From Bacteroidota bacterium (GTDB lineage: Bacteria; Bacteroidota; Bacteroidia; Chitinophagales; LD1): a stretch of 64,000 nt of DNA. Where the stretch lies: NCBI GenBank assembly GCA_016722375.1, contig JADKJG010000001.1, forward strand, positions 186,001-250,000. Reading direction: 5' to 3'. A program made the translations under genes and the position numbers. The notes beneath the pieces are model-generated. The model saw only the letters and a program-made list of their open reading frames with translations, ran no database searches and was not told where the DNA came from. Numbering within the stretch: the first letter of the stretch is position 1; each line of letters starts with the position of its first letter. Shown here piece by piece: positions 25,590 to 34,397 of this stretch.

Positions 25590-25850
25590 TTATTTATTTC
25601 CCTCATAGGTCTGCACATCTTCATGGAAGAACTCTAGGGAAACGCCCGCTTGCTGAAACATGGTTTCGCTTTCGGTGCCTGAATGATATTTCCTTTGGCA
25701 AACTACCCTTTTGATACCGCAATTGATGATAAGCATAGCGCAGACCCGACAGGGAGTCATGCGGCAATAAAGTGTGGCACCGTTTAATGATACTCCGTTC
25801 TTGGCGGCTGGCAGATAGCATTCTGCTCTGCATGAACCGTGCGCACACAA
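25590..25850 (-). CDS. dCMP/cytidine deaminase, C-terminal part (frameshifted)
   Basis: Carries the second half of the deaminase: AAKNGVSLNGATLYCRMTPCRVCAMLIINCGIKRVVCQRKY. It has the zinc-ligand pair in PCRVC and the conserved substrate-binding strand. The first 16 residues of this frame are out-of-frame sequence. The true junction with the upstream half (25784-26092) is near 25808, where one base seems missing in CAGCCGCCAAG. The repaired protein is about 167 residues. Confidence 0.65.
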   Translation of the reverse strand: MCAHGSCRAECYLPAAKNGVSLNGATLYCRMTPCRVCAMLIINCGIKRVVCQRKYHSGTESETMFQQAGVSLEFFHEDVQTYEGNK

Positions 25851-26092
25851 TGCTCTGTCACGGTTCCATCTTCATGCACTACTTTTTTGATTTGATGCCC
25901 TACATCATCACAATGTGCCATACCTACCGGAGAGCCTACATAACCGGTTACAAGCAATTGGTTTTCGCGTGCAATCACACAACCACTGCGGCCACGCCCA
26001 CAGGTGGCGCGCTTGCTGATGGCATCCATCACTTCCATAAAATACTCGTCCCAAGTAGGACGAATGTAGTGTGCTTCGGTTTTTTCACTCAT
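25784..26092 (-). CDS. dCMP/cytidine deaminase, N-terminal part (frameshifted)
   Basis: Encodes RPTWDEYFMEVMDAISKRATCGRGRSGCVIARENQLLVTGYVGSPVGMAHC and the catalytic HAEQNAI (zinc ligand His and proton-shuttle Glu). This is the ComEB/dCMP deaminase type, which turns dCMP into dUMP for thymidylate synthesis. After ICQ the frame goes wrong and the rest of the enzyme is at 25590-25850. The gene lies 30 bp downstream of a P-loop kinase-like gene on the same strand. Confidence 0.75.
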   Translation of the reverse strand: MSEKTEAHYIRPTWDEYFMEVMDAISKRATCGRGRSGCVIARENQLLVTGYVGSPVGMAHCDDVGHQIKKVVHEDGTVTEHCVRTVHAEQNAICQPPRTEYH

Positions 26093-26122
26093 AATGTTTC
26101 TCGCTTTTTTATTGAAATGCGT

Positions 26123-26677
26123 CTAATGAATTTGTTGCAGAACCGTGTCAATATGCTTATAAAGATCATCAAAACTTCCATTGTTATCAAAACAGAAATC
26201 GGCCAATTTCATGCAAGCGGAAAGATTCTGTTTGTTTGGATCGGTGGCATTCATTTCCCTTGCTTCGTTGGCTTGAAAAGTTTCGAATGAAATGAAGTCA
26301 GTTTCAGAGGCTCGCTCCACGATGCGCTGGTAACGAACCTGTTGATCGGCATCCACAGCGAAAAGATGAAAGTTCCCTTTTCCACGCAGAGCATGGATTT
26401 CACCTACCGTTCGGATGCTTTCGATGATACAATCCTTTCCGCTTTGCAAAGCTTCATGGTATAATTCTTCTACGATAAAGCTCGGTGAATTTTTCGCGCG
26501 CAGTTCATTGGCTTCAGCCACCATCGTGTCGCGATTTACTTCTAAACCTTTAGCGCGGATCAATTTGGTGAGGTAGCCCCGCACCGAAAAATGGATAAAA
26601 CCTTTATACTTCGTCAGGTAATCAACGATGGTCCCTTTTCCTGAGCCTAAAGTTCCGGTGATGCCGATAATTTTCAC
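26123..26677 (-). CDS. P-loop nucleotide/dephospho-CoA kinase-like protein
   Basis: 184 residues. Walker A at GTLGSGKGT (residues 7-15), then YHEALQSGKDCIIESIRTVGEI and LFAVDADQQVRYQRIVERASETDF, in the manner of adenylate, dephospho-CoA and deoxynucleotide kinases. Paired with dCMP deaminase it probably acts in deoxynucleotide metabolism. Some eukaryotic dCMP deaminases carry a P-loop domain at their N-terminus, which would fit the pair working together (established only loosely; inference here). Confidence 0.75.
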   Translation of the reverse strand: MKIIGITGTLGSGKGTIVDYLTKYKGFIHFSVRGYLTKLIRAKGLEVNRDTMVAEANELRAKNSPSFIVEELYHEALQSGKDCIIESIRTVGEIHALRGKGNFHLFAVDADQQVRYQRIVERASETDFISFETFQANEAREMNATDPNKQNLSACMKLADFCFDNNGSFDDLYKHIDTVLQQIH

Positions 26678-26772
26678 TCAATAATTTTGGGTGAAAATAA
26701 ATAGTTGCTGGAACTTGCCTCTTGCTGTGAATAACTTGCTGTCTCTTGTGAAAAACGAGATAATATTGGCGA

Positions 26773-27216
26773 ATGAAAATTAAAAGAATAGGTATATTGA
26801 TTGCCCTCGCCCTGCTGGTGGTTCTGTATTTCTTAAACCGTGCGGACATTGTTTTGGTCAGGCAGGATAAATTTGAAATCTATCAGCTTTCTGCGGAAGG
26901 ATATGAATTAAAGTCCTTGATTCATTTAGACAATCCGAATCTCCTTTCTTCCACAGTTGAAACCATCCGGCAAGAGTTTCGTGTGGACGGAGTGGTGATT
27001 GGCATATTTGAAATGGAACTGAACCAAGGAATCCCCGGCAGGAAGGAGACAGTTTTTCCGGTTAGTATTCGTTTTGGTAATGATGCTATATCGAGCAGTT
27101 CACCGGATTCATCTACCCGAAATGTAGAAGTGGAGGTAAAAAGCAAGATCGCTTTCCATAACTTTATTGGCGGCGGAACCATTCAAGCAGACCAAAACTA
27201 TTCGGTGACTCGTTGA
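26773..27216 (+). CDS. LEA14/WHy-domain-like membrane-anchored protein
   Basis: 147 residues. One N-terminal membrane helix (about 5-22), then a beta-sandwich domain: LKSLIHLDNPNLLSSTVETIRQEFRVDGVVIGIFEMEL, followed by VEVEVKSKIAFHNFIGGG. The N-P-N motif after alternating strands matches the late-embryogenesis-abundant type 2 (WHy) domain. Role unknown, often linked to stress. Located between divergent kinase and alkB genes. Confidence 0.65.
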   Translation: MKIKRIGILIALALLVVLYFLNRADIVLVRQDKFEIYQLSAEGYELKSLIHLDNPNLLSSTVETIRQEFRVDGVVIGIFEMELNQGIPGRKETVFPVSIRFGNDAISSSSPDSSTRNVEVEVKSKIAFHNFIGGGTIQADQNYSVTR

Positions 27217-27233
27217 GCCTTAATCTTGCTCGT

Positions 27234-27265
27234 CTTGTAATTCAAGCGAAACAGTTATAACTTTG
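27234..27265 (+). promoter_or_regulatory. Promoter of the alkB gene
   Basis: CTTG (27234-27237), a 20-bp spacer, then TAACTTTG (27258-27265), an exact -7 element. Transcription would start about 10 nt before the ATG at 27282. Confidence 0.6.
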
Positions 27266-27281
27266 AAGCCCTCTATATTCT

Positions 27282-28352
27282 ATGAAGAGTATTCGTTTTG
27301 CTAAATATTTCTCAGCCTATCTCAGCATCGGGGTCATCCTCAGTTCGCTGGCGGTGGGCGGGATAGCTGTTTTTATAGCTCCTTTCTACGTGTTCATTGT
27401 AATTCCACTCATGGAACTTTTCTTCGGAGGAGATCAAAGCAACATGAGTGAAGTGGAAGAGGAACTTGCAAAAAAGGATTGGAAGTTTGATTTGGTGGTG
27501 TATAGCGTAGTCCCATTTCAATTTGCTGTTTTCTTTTTCTTTCTAAACAGAATCAGCGATGGCAGTTTGGCTTGGTGGGAAATTATCGGAATGATTTTCT
27601 CTTTTGGGATTTCATGCGGGGTATTCGGAATCAATGTAGCACATGAGTTAGGCCACCGGAATAGCTGGTATGAGAGATTAATGAGCAAAATGTTGCTGCT
27701 TACTTCGTTGTATATGCACTTCTTTATTGAACATAACCGAGGACATCATAAAAACGTTTCAACCGATGAAGACCCAGCCTCAGCTAAGTATGGCGAGTCC
27801 CTCTATGCTTTTTGGTTTCGTTCGGTAAAAGACGGTTGGCTTTCTGCTTGGCATTTGGAAGGGGGACGCCTAAAAAAGGATAGCAAAGCCTTTTGGAGTA
27901 TTCATAATGAAATGCTTTGGTATCAAATCGTTCAGGTCTCTATGTTGGCTGCGATTACATTCGTTTGGGGTTGGGAGGTGATGCTCTTTTATCTCGGCGC
28001 GGCATCCACCGGCTTTCTTCTGCTTGAAACAGTGAATTACATTGAGCACTATGGGCTGAGAAGGAAAAAAAATGATAATGAGTATTATGACAAAACCATG
28101 CCAATCCATTCCTGGAATTCAAACCATCCTATGGGACGCATTATGTTATTTGAACTTTCCCGCCATTCAGACCACCACTACATGCCTTCTAGGAAATATC
28201 AAGTCCTTCGTAACTTTGATAATAGCCCGCAAATGCCTACCGGATATACAGGGATGATGGCCATGTCCACCATTCCTCTGCTTTGGTTTGCTATCATGAA
28301 TCCGAGAATCGAAAAATACAAAGCCACTTTAGAAGGGGCAGCATTGGATTAA
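27282..28352 (+). CDS. alkB: Alkane 1-monooxygenase (AlkB-type membrane di-iron hydroxylase)
   Basis: 356 residues with about six membrane helices. Histidine boxes of the family are intact: HELGH (121-125), EHNRGHHKNVSTDEDPASA (box at 150-156), NYIEHYGLRR, and RHSDHH near residue 300. The NYIEHYGL motif separates AlkB-type hydroxylases from plain desaturases. The enzyme would oxidise medium-chain n-alkanes or related lipids to alcohols at the inner membrane, with electrons from rubredoxin. No rubredoxin gene is adjacent. It heads a three-gene plus-strand set with DUF2461 and a nucleoside phosphorylase-like gene. Confidence 0.9.
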   Translation: MKSIRFAKYFSAYLSIGVILSSLAVGGIAVFIAPFYVFIVIPLMELFFGGDQSNMSEVEEELAKKDWKFDLVVYSVVPFQFAVFFFFLNRISDGSLAWWEIIGMIFSFGISCGVFGINVAHELGHRNSWYERLMSKMLLLTSLYMHFFIEHNRGHHKNVSTDEDPASAKYGESLYAFWFRSVKDGWLSAWHLEGGRLKKDSKAFWSIHNEMLWYQIVQVSMLAAITFVWGWEVMLFYLGAASTGFLLLETVNYIEHYGLRRKKNDNEYYDKTMPIHSWNSNHPMGRIMLFELSRHSDHHYMPSRKYQVLRNFDNSPQMPTGYTGMMAMSTIPLLWFAIMNPRIEKYKATLEGAALD

Positions 28353-28381
28353 AGCTTTCCTCATATCCTCATATCAACCTC

Positions 28382-29050
28382 ATGAAATACTTTACACCGG
28401 CTCTCTTCAAATTCCTCGATGGAATATCTAAGAATAACAACAAAGAATGGTTTGATAAAAACAGAACCATTTATGAAAAGGAAGTAAAGGAGCCACTCAA
28501 AAGATTGGTGGAGAATATGATTGAAAAACTTTCCAAAGATATACCTGAACTTAACCGCAACCCATCGAAGGCCATCTTTCGTATCAACCGCGACATACGC
28601 TTCTCGAAAAACAAGTCGCCCTATAAAAACCATGTGGCAGCGGTATTCAGCAGAACCGGCACCAAGGATTTAGTCTATCCTGGCTTCTATCTTCACATCG
28701 GCATAGATGAGATTATGGTAGGAGGGGGAAAGTACTTTTGCAGCAAGGAAGAATTGGCCAATATTCGGCAAGAGATTTACTACAACAACAAAGATTTTAT
28801 CAAACTGTTAAATGATAAACCATTCAAACAAAAGTTTAAAACGCTGGATGGGGAAAAGAATAAGGTGCTGAAACCGGAATACAAAGACTTCCTTCGGGAA
28901 CAACCCTTGATAGCCAACAAGCAGTTTTGGTACGGGGCTAAACTTACCCGAAAGGAGATAACCAGCGACAAATTGGATGCTTTGTTGTTATCATATTTTA
29001 AGGCGGGGTATAAGATGAATAAATTCCTGTTGGAAGCCAGTCACGGCTAA
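28382..29050 (+). CDS. DUF2461 (TIGR02453) family protein
   Basis: 222 residues from ATG 28382. The upstream frame in the same phase lacks family similarity and overlaps alkB, so this start is preferred. FTPALFKFLDGISKNNNKEWFDKNRTIYEKEVKEPL, then FRINRDIRFSKNKSPYKNHVAAVFS and YLHIGIDEIMVGGGKY are hallmarks of DUF2461, soluble proteins of unknown function common in Bacteroidota. Confidence 0.85.
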   Translation: MKYFTPALFKFLDGISKNNNKEWFDKNRTIYEKEVKEPLKRLVENMIEKLSKDIPELNRNPSKAIFRINRDIRFSKNKSPYKNHVAAVFSRTGTKDLVYPGFYLHIGIDEIMVGGGKYFCSKEELANIRQEIYYNNKDFIKLLNDKPFKQKFKTLDGEKNKVLKPEYKDFLREQPLIANKQFWYGAKLTRKEITSDKLDALLLSYFKAGYKMNKFLLEASHG

Positions 29051-29062
29051 ACAAAATTCAAA

Positions 29063-29740
29063 ATGAAAATACTTCTTTGCATATCCTCCTTAAAAGATAT
29101 TGAATCTACCTTAACTCATTTTAATGCCCAACCGGAACAGAAGCAGACTTTAAAGTTCATCCATTTTGCCAAAATACTTCATCATGAGGTAGATATTGTA
29201 GAGACCGGTGCAGGTATATTCCAAACTACCTATAAGATGGCCAAGGCCTTATCCATTCAGAAATACCATCTAGCTCTAAAGGTAAGTTTAGCTTGTACCT
29301 ACAATGAAAATATTCCGGTGAGTTCCGTATTAAATATAGTGAACGAGAAGCCGGGTGATTGCGGGATGATGGTAAATGGCGAATGGAAAGACTGGTATGA
29401 CTTAGACTTAATAAACCGGATGGATGACCCGCACCAAAGAGGTGGTTTTATCAATCTGAACAATGCCTACATGAATGTGTTCGCTCCGTTTAAAAAAGTA
29501 GTGGGAGTGACTGTGAATCATTATGCAGATAGAGAATCCTTCCTAATGAAAAAGGAAAAATATAAAGCTGATTGCGAAACTTTGGATAGTCTAGGATTTG
29601 TTTACCCCTGCCTGTTTGAAAAGCAAAACTTTTTTCAACTTGGTGTGATAGAACGAAACTTGGCCACCGGGGAGGAAAATCTGCAACTGGCGCAAAAGAC
29701 CTTGAACAATACCCTGATGGATTTATTAGCTAAGTTATAA
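29063..29740 (+). CDS. Nucleoside phosphorylase-like protein (futalosine hydrolase-like, divergent)
   Basis: 225 residues. The central ETGAGIFQTTYKMAKAL resembles the phosphorylase/MTAN loop ETGIGK...A, and LKVSLACTYNENIPVSSVLNIVNEKPGDCGM matches the GVAG...GD region. The usual substrate-contact motif ESMEGAA reads ETLDSLGFVYPC, so the key Glu is replaced. The C-terminus (FFQLGVIERNLATGEENL...TLNNTLMDLL) is similar to futalosine hydrolase MqnB of Bacteroidota. Either MqnB with a lineage-specific active site, or an inactive or retuned relative. It follows DUF2461 by 12 bp. Confidence 0.55.
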   Translation: MKILLCISSLKDIESTLTHFNAQPEQKQTLKFIHFAKILHHEVDIVETGAGIFQTTYKMAKALSIQKYHLALKVSLACTYNENIPVSSVLNIVNEKPGDCGMMVNGEWKDWYDLDLINRMDDPHQRGGFINLNNAYMNVFAPFKKVVGVTVNHYADRESFLMKKEKYKADCETLDSLGFVYPCLFEKQNFFQLGVIERNLATGEENLQLAQKTLNNTLMDLLAKL

Positions 29741-29796
29741 CCTATAATAAAACGTAAAGTTTACCGGCTTTGGAGGAACGATGTCATCAAAAACAT

Positions 29797-30417
29797 CTAC
29801 CAGTTCTCCATAGAAACCCGGTCGGCAGCAGAGTTGACAGCCCAAGAAGGTACCGTAACGGTAATGTCCTCCATCTTTCCTTTCAGTTGCACCACTTCTT
29901 GCGAAGAGGCCGGGACACCCCAGCGACGCATTTTGCAATCAAACTCGGCGGTCATCACACAATACCGGCGGTCAGGGCTCCATTGACGCTTGGTAATGAC
30001 AAAATGTGTTTCGCTGGCTATGTTGGAATATTTATCGTTGTTGAAATGCAACATCACCGTTCCTTCTTCCACCGGGCCCATCGTGTTTTCATTGAAAGCA
30101 TATTCAAAGTTGATGCGCTCCTCGGCAGTGTTGCCTGATTCATCAAAAAACTGATTGCCAAAAAAGGAAATGTGGTTCACCAGTTTCGTAATCTTTTGAG
30201 TGCCGGTACCGGTTCGCGCGGTTTGCTCGGTGCTTTGGTTCACCAGTTCGCTGCTGTACCGGTTCTCATCGCGCACAGTGAAATATTTTCCGTCCACCAT
30301 AGCCGTAAAATGGCCATCCTTCTTATAAATAACAGATGGAGACGGTGGCTTGCTCTCAAATGAAACTGTGGACAAAAGGATAATAATAGAGACTATCGGG
30401 GTGAGAAGTCGCTGCAT
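29797..30417 (-). CDS. Secreted protein of unknown function
   Basis: 206 residues from the ATG at 30417, which places a signal peptide (MQRLLTPIVSIIILLSTVSF) at the N-terminus; the upstream codons in frame lack one. The mature part is rich in polar and aromatic residues, with repeated beta-strand-like segments (DGHFTAMVDGKYFTVRDENRY, VEEGTVMLHF, YCVMTAEFDCKMRRWG). Two Cys (in RYCVMT and FDCKM) could pair. Family not recognised. Isolated between a convergent gene and an upstream 240-bp gap. Confidence 0.6.
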   Translation of the reverse strand: MQRLLTPIVSIIILLSTVSFESKPPSPSVIYKKDGHFTAMVDGKYFTVRDENRYSSELVNQSTEQTARTGTGTQKITKLVNHISFFGNQFFDESGNTAEERINFEYAFNENTMGPVEEGTVMLHFNNDKYSNIASETHFVITKRQWSPDRRYCVMTAEFDCKMRRWGVPASSQEVVQLKGKMEDITVTVPSWAVNSAADRVSMENW

Positions 30418-30660
30418 ATTTTTATATTTTAAGATGCAAAGAAACCCGTTCAGCCGCTCTTCTACCAATGATTGGGATAAAAGAGATACACTTTCTAAGT
30501 CATCTGTTTACTAAATAATACAGTTATCCACATTTGAAGGCTGGATTTATGTGTACGTCCGGGAAGCGGCGAAGGCCTGCTATATCTGACTCTCCGCTCT
30601 TACCAGTATTAATGCTTTAGAAATAGATGGAAATGGTGATACGCGCCGAGATAAACACTA

Positions 30661-32259
30661 TCAATACTTCGCTATCCGCATCACCGCTGTTCCTTTTCCG
30701 GTTTTTATTTGGAGCAGGTAAATACCGGGATGAAACGCTGAGATTGAAAAGGTGGTTTGTGTTTCAGTTTGAACCAAGGCACCCATAGCATTATAGATGT
30801 TGATAGTTTCAACCGGTTCATCTGTTTGGATATTGACATCTGAATGAGTGGGGTTAGGATACACAAGTACTTCCGTGTTATTTGCAGAAACATCACTGAT
30901 GCCTGTTCCGTTACCTGAGATTTTGTATAACGAGTTGGTATAGGTGCTTTGATCAACAAAAAATAATGAACCGTTATTTTCGGCCATAAGACCTGTATAT
31001 ATAAGAACATTCACGCTGTCTCCAGAGGCATGTTGTATAAGTTTTGTGTTGGCAGGAGTTCCATCCGTCACCCATAAATCGTTGCTTAATTGATTTCCGC
31101 TATCGTTAGGCCCATTATAATTGCACAGGAAATACAATTTGCTACCGACCTCGATGAATTGTCTATTAAAATTTGTGCTGTGACCACCTGGCAGTTCACT
31201 TAGCAGCGTGGTGCCTTGATGTGTGCCATCAGATTTATATAGGGCATATTCAAAAAATGGTGCTTTATAGCCTGAAATTTTACCGAGATAAAGATGCCCA
31301 TTGTAAACACAGGTCATTTGAGCGGCACTGTCTTGGAAAATAACGGTCCCGCCAGGCGTTCCGTCAGATTCCCACAAGTTGTTAGGATCGAGCCACGAAG
31401 CAAATGTTGCTGAAGTAGTAAAATATACTTTGCCATTATAAGAGGTGAAATATGCTGGCGATGAACCAGAGGGGCCGGGGTTGATGTCTTTGACCAGTGT
31501 GGTGTTGCTACCGGTTCCATCGCTGACCCAAAGTTCTGATCCTTCTAAGTCGCTGCTTGCCTCAAAAAACAGTTTGCCGTTTGCAACAGTAAAAAACCTC
31601 GGATTGCTGGAGCCTGCTGAATTAATATCCTTAACCATCGTTGTGCCGACCATAGTGCCGTCAGAAGCCCAAAGTTCGTCCCCATTGGTTCCGTTATTTG
31701 CCGAGAAATATAACTTCCCGTTATAAATTCCTATTTGCCAATTGATGTTCGATGTGAATGTTATTCCGTTGCCATTTCCCGGATTGATATCCTTTACCAT
31801 CTGGGTGCCTAAAGCTGTACCATCTGTTTGCCAAAGTTCTTTCCCGTTTATACCATCGTTACCAATAAAATATAGTTTACCATTGAACGCTCCGAAAATA
31901 TCAATGCATCCCGAACCAGAAGGATTAAGCTCGGTTAATATATTTGTGCCGGACGTAGTGCCGTCTGTTACCCACATCTCCACCCCACCATTGGTATCTG
32001 CACCTATGAAGTAAGTTTTGCCGTTATAGGCTGTAAATTTCCCTGCTTCTACAAGTGAGTTCCCTGTCTGTTTCAGTAAATGAGTGCCTGCAGTGGTGCC
32101 ATCTGATATCATTAGAGTATCACTTTTGGAAAAAAACAGGCTTCCATTGGCAGATGCTAAGTTCTCTGCCCATATTGGCACTACAAGTTCAGGTGTTTGG
32201 CTGTGAGCAAAAGCGGCAACCAGTAACATAACGATTAGAGTAAAAACAAACTTTTTCAT
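30661..32259 (-). CDS. T9SS-exported ELWxxDGT-repeat protein
   Basis: 532 residues. Signal peptide (1-20), then about nine repeats carrying ELWxxDGT-type motifs (MWVTDGTTSGTNIL, ELWQTDGTALGTQMV, ELWASDGTMVGTTMV, ELWVSDGTGSNTTLV, LWESDGTPGG, LYKSDGTHQG, LWVTDGTPANT), which suggests a beta-propeller-like fold. The C-terminal about 80 residues are a type A T9SS sorting domain (VYPNPTHSDVNIQTD ... GIYLLQIKTGKGTAVMRIAKY). It is exported across the outer membrane and probably anchored to the surface or released. Role unknown. Confidence 0.9.
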   Translation of the reverse strand: MKKFVFTLIVMLLVAAFAHSQTPELVVPIWAENLASANGSLFFSKSDTLMISDGTTAGTHLLKQTGNSLVEAGKFTAYNGKTYFIGADTNGGVEMWVTDGTTSGTNILTELNPSGSGCIDIFGAFNGKLYFIGNDGINGKELWQTDGTALGTQMVKDINPGNGNGITFTSNINWQIGIYNGKLYFSANNGTNGDELWASDGTMVGTTMVKDINSAGSSNPRFFTVANGKLFFEASSDLEGSELWVSDGTGSNTTLVKDINPGPSGSSPAYFTSYNGKVYFTTSATFASWLDPNNLWESDGTPGGTVIFQDSAAQMTCVYNGHLYLGKISGYKAPFFEYALYKSDGTHQGTTLLSELPGGHSTNFNRQFIEVGSKLYFLCNYNGPNDSGNQLSNDLWVTDGTPANTKLIQHASGDSVNVLIYTGLMAENNGSLFFVDQSTYTNSLYKISGNGTGISDVSANNTEVLVYPNPTHSDVNIQTDEPVETINIYNAMGALVQTETQTTFSISAFHPGIYLLQIKTGKGTAVMRIAKY

Positions 32260-32433
32260 AATGGTTTTTTAGTTTTTAAATTAGAAATGTACTCACCTAG
32301 GCCCCTGTATATTTTCTAAGCCCTTGTTGATACATTGTTTATCAGCTAAAATTACAATTTTTCAAATACCACCAACAATCGCAATCCTTTTTTTCTATTT
32401 AGAATCAGCTCGACCTTCGAGATAAACCTTTCT

Positions 32434-32540
32434 CGCACAGAGTCTGTTTTCCAATAAATATAAACGCAAAAAGCACTCCGCGCTAAGTCAGTTTACTCTT
32501 TCATTCGCACAGAGTCCGAAACGAAATTCTGAGAGGGGGG
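32434..32540. repeat. Dispersed intergenic repeat F1, copy 3
   Basis: Core CCAATAAATATAAACGCAA with GTCTGTTTT / AAAAAGCACTCCGCGC arms and downstream block TCATTCGCACAGAGTCCG; compare 10520 and 19602. The gap 32260-32585 holds nothing else recognisable. Confidence 0.65.
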
Positions 32541-32585
32541 GCCTTGGATTACCTCCCGTCCTAAATAAATTTTTTCACCTTATGC

Positions 32586-32622
32586 AAAAAAAGGTGCTTC
32601 CTTAACTGGGAGCACCTTTTTT
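32586..32622 (-). terminator. Terminator after the acyl-CoA carboxylase gene
   Basis: Stem AAAAGGTGCTTCC / GGGAGCACCTTTT (one mismatch) with a TTAACT loop. T/A tracts on both sides allow function in both directions. A near-identical structure is seen at 12149 beside the pseudogene fragment. Confidence 0.8.
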
Positions 32623-32644
32623 GTTTTTTGCAAATCCGTTGAAC

Positions 32645-34279
32645 TCAAGTTTGAATTACCCCTACGCTGAATTGCTTGGTGATGGGCGCATGGTTGGCGG
32701 CTTCAATACCCATAGAGATTACTTTGCGAGTATGAAGCGGATCAATGATACCGTCCGTCCATAGGCGGGCAGCCGCGTATTTCGGGTCAAGTGTTTTAAA
32801 ATACTTTGCCTTTATTTCATCAAGCAATTTCTTTTCGTCCTCCGGCTTGATTTCCTGCCCTTTCGATTTCAAAGCTGAAACCTGAATTTGTAATAAAGTA
32901 TTGGCCGCCGCGTCGCCACTCATCACGGCAATGCGAGAACTTGGCCAGGCATAAATCAATCGCGGGTCATAAGCCTTGCCGCACATAGCATAGTTTCCGG
33001 CTCCATAAGAATTGCCTACCACAATCGTAAATTTAGGAACGATGGAATTGGAAACGGCATTCACCATTTTCGCTCCATCTTTTATAATTCCACCGTGTTC
33101 GGAACGAGAGCCGACCATAAAGCCGGTTACGTCTTGTAGAAAAACCAGCGGTATTTTTTTCTGATTGCAGTTCATGATGAACCGCGCAGCTTTATCAGCC
33201 GAATCAGAATAGATAACGCCTCCAAATTGCATTTCTCCCTTCTTGCTCTTCACCACCTTTCTTTGGTTGGCAACTATGCCGACAGCCCATCCGTCAATAC
33301 GAGCGTATCCACAAATAATTGATTTGCCGTAATCCTGTTTATATTGTTCTATCTCCGAATCATCCACTAGTCGCTTGATGACTTCCAGCATGTCGTACTG
33401 GTTAATAATGTTTTCGGGAATGAGGCCGTATATTTCATTTTCATCCAGCGCGGGCTTGACCGGTTCAATGCGGCTGAACCCCGCCTCATCTCGCTTCCCC
33501 AATTTATCTACCAATTTGCGAATGGTTTCCAGACATTCTTTGTCGTCCTTCATCTTGTAGTCCGTCACGCCAGAAATTTCGCAATGGGTAGTTGCTCCAC
33601 CCAAAGTTTCATTGTCTATGTCCTCTCCCACTGCTGATTTTACCAGATAACTCCCGGCAAGAAATACGGACCCGGTTTTATCCACTATCAATGCCTCGTC
33701 GCTGAGAATAGGAAGATATGCTCCGCCCGCCACGCAACTGCCCATGATGGCTGCAATCTGCGGAATGCCCATAGCGCTCATCACCGAATTGTTTCTGAAT
33801 ATTCTTCCGAAATGTTCTTTGTCTGGAAAGATTTCATCCTGCATAGGAAGAAATACACCGGCACTATCCACCAGATAAATAATAGGTAATTTATTTTCCA
33901 TCGAAATTTCCTGAGCGCGAAGATTCTTTTTGCCCGTTATCGGAAACCAAGCTCCGGCCTTCACCGTGGCATCATTGGCCACCACCACGCAGAGCCGCCC
34001 TTTGATATAGCCCAAGACCACCACTACCCCACCGGACGGACATCCGCCCACCTCTTCGTACATTCCGTAGCCAGCAAACTCGGCCACCTCCGTAACGGGC
34101 CTTCCCTTATCGAGCAACATTTCAACTCGTTCGCGGGCGGTCATCTTCCCTTTGGCTTTGTGTTTTTCTATAGATTTTTTGCCACCGCCCAAATGAATCT
34201 GCTCTGAAAACTTCTTCAGGTCAGAAAGCATCATTTTCATCGCGTCCTCGTTCTTATTGAAATCTAAATTCTTGCTCAT
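32645..34279 (-). CDS. Acyl-CoA carboxylase, beta (carboxyltransferase) subunit
   Basis: 544 residues, the usual size. N-terminal region with GKMTARERVEMLLDKG, carboxyltransferase domain with GGVVVVLGYIKGRLCVVVANDATVKAGA and IYLVDSAGVFLP, then GSCVAGGAYLP and the C-terminal half with GGVIYSDSADKAARFIMNC and RSEHGGIIKDGAKM...YGAGNYAMCG. This is the MCCC2/PCCB group: it transfers CO2 from carboxybiotin to methylcrotonyl- or propionyl-CoA in branched-chain or odd-chain degradation. The HGGIIK and AGNYAMCG motifs favour methylcrotonyl-CoA carboxylase. The biotin-carrying partner is not in this window. A broken copy of its 3' end is at 12195. Confidence 0.85.
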   Translation of the reverse strand: MSKNLDFNKNEDAMKMMLSDLKKFSEQIHLGGGKKSIEKHKAKGKMTARERVEMLLDKGRPVTEVAEFAGYGMYEEVGGCPSGGVVVVLGYIKGRLCVVVANDATVKAGAWFPITGKKNLRAQEISMENKLPIIYLVDSAGVFLPMQDEIFPDKEHFGRIFRNNSVMSAMGIPQIAAIMGSCVAGGAYLPILSDEALIVDKTGSVFLAGSYLVKSAVGEDIDNETLGGATTHCEISGVTDYKMKDDKECLETIRKLVDKLGKRDEAGFSRIEPVKPALDENEIYGLIPENIINQYDMLEVIKRLVDDSEIEQYKQDYGKSIICGYARIDGWAVGIVANQRKVVKSKKGEMQFGGVIYSDSADKAARFIMNCNQKKIPLVFLQDVTGFMVGSRSEHGGIIKDGAKMVNAVSNSIVPKFTIVVGNSYGAGNYAMCGKAYDPRLIYAWPSSRIAVMSGDAAANTLLQIQVSALKSKGQEIKPEDEKKLLDEIKAKYFKTLDPKYAAARLWTDGIIDPLHTRKVISMGIEAANHAPITKQFSVGVIQT

Positions 34280-34397
34280 AATTCAGGGAAAAATTGAGTG
34301 GCGAAACTATAATTTTTTGGCAGTGCTGAGTTTGGAATTCTGAATGATGAGAAAAAATGGTAGGAGTCTGATATTATGGATCCGATGCCTCCAAACC

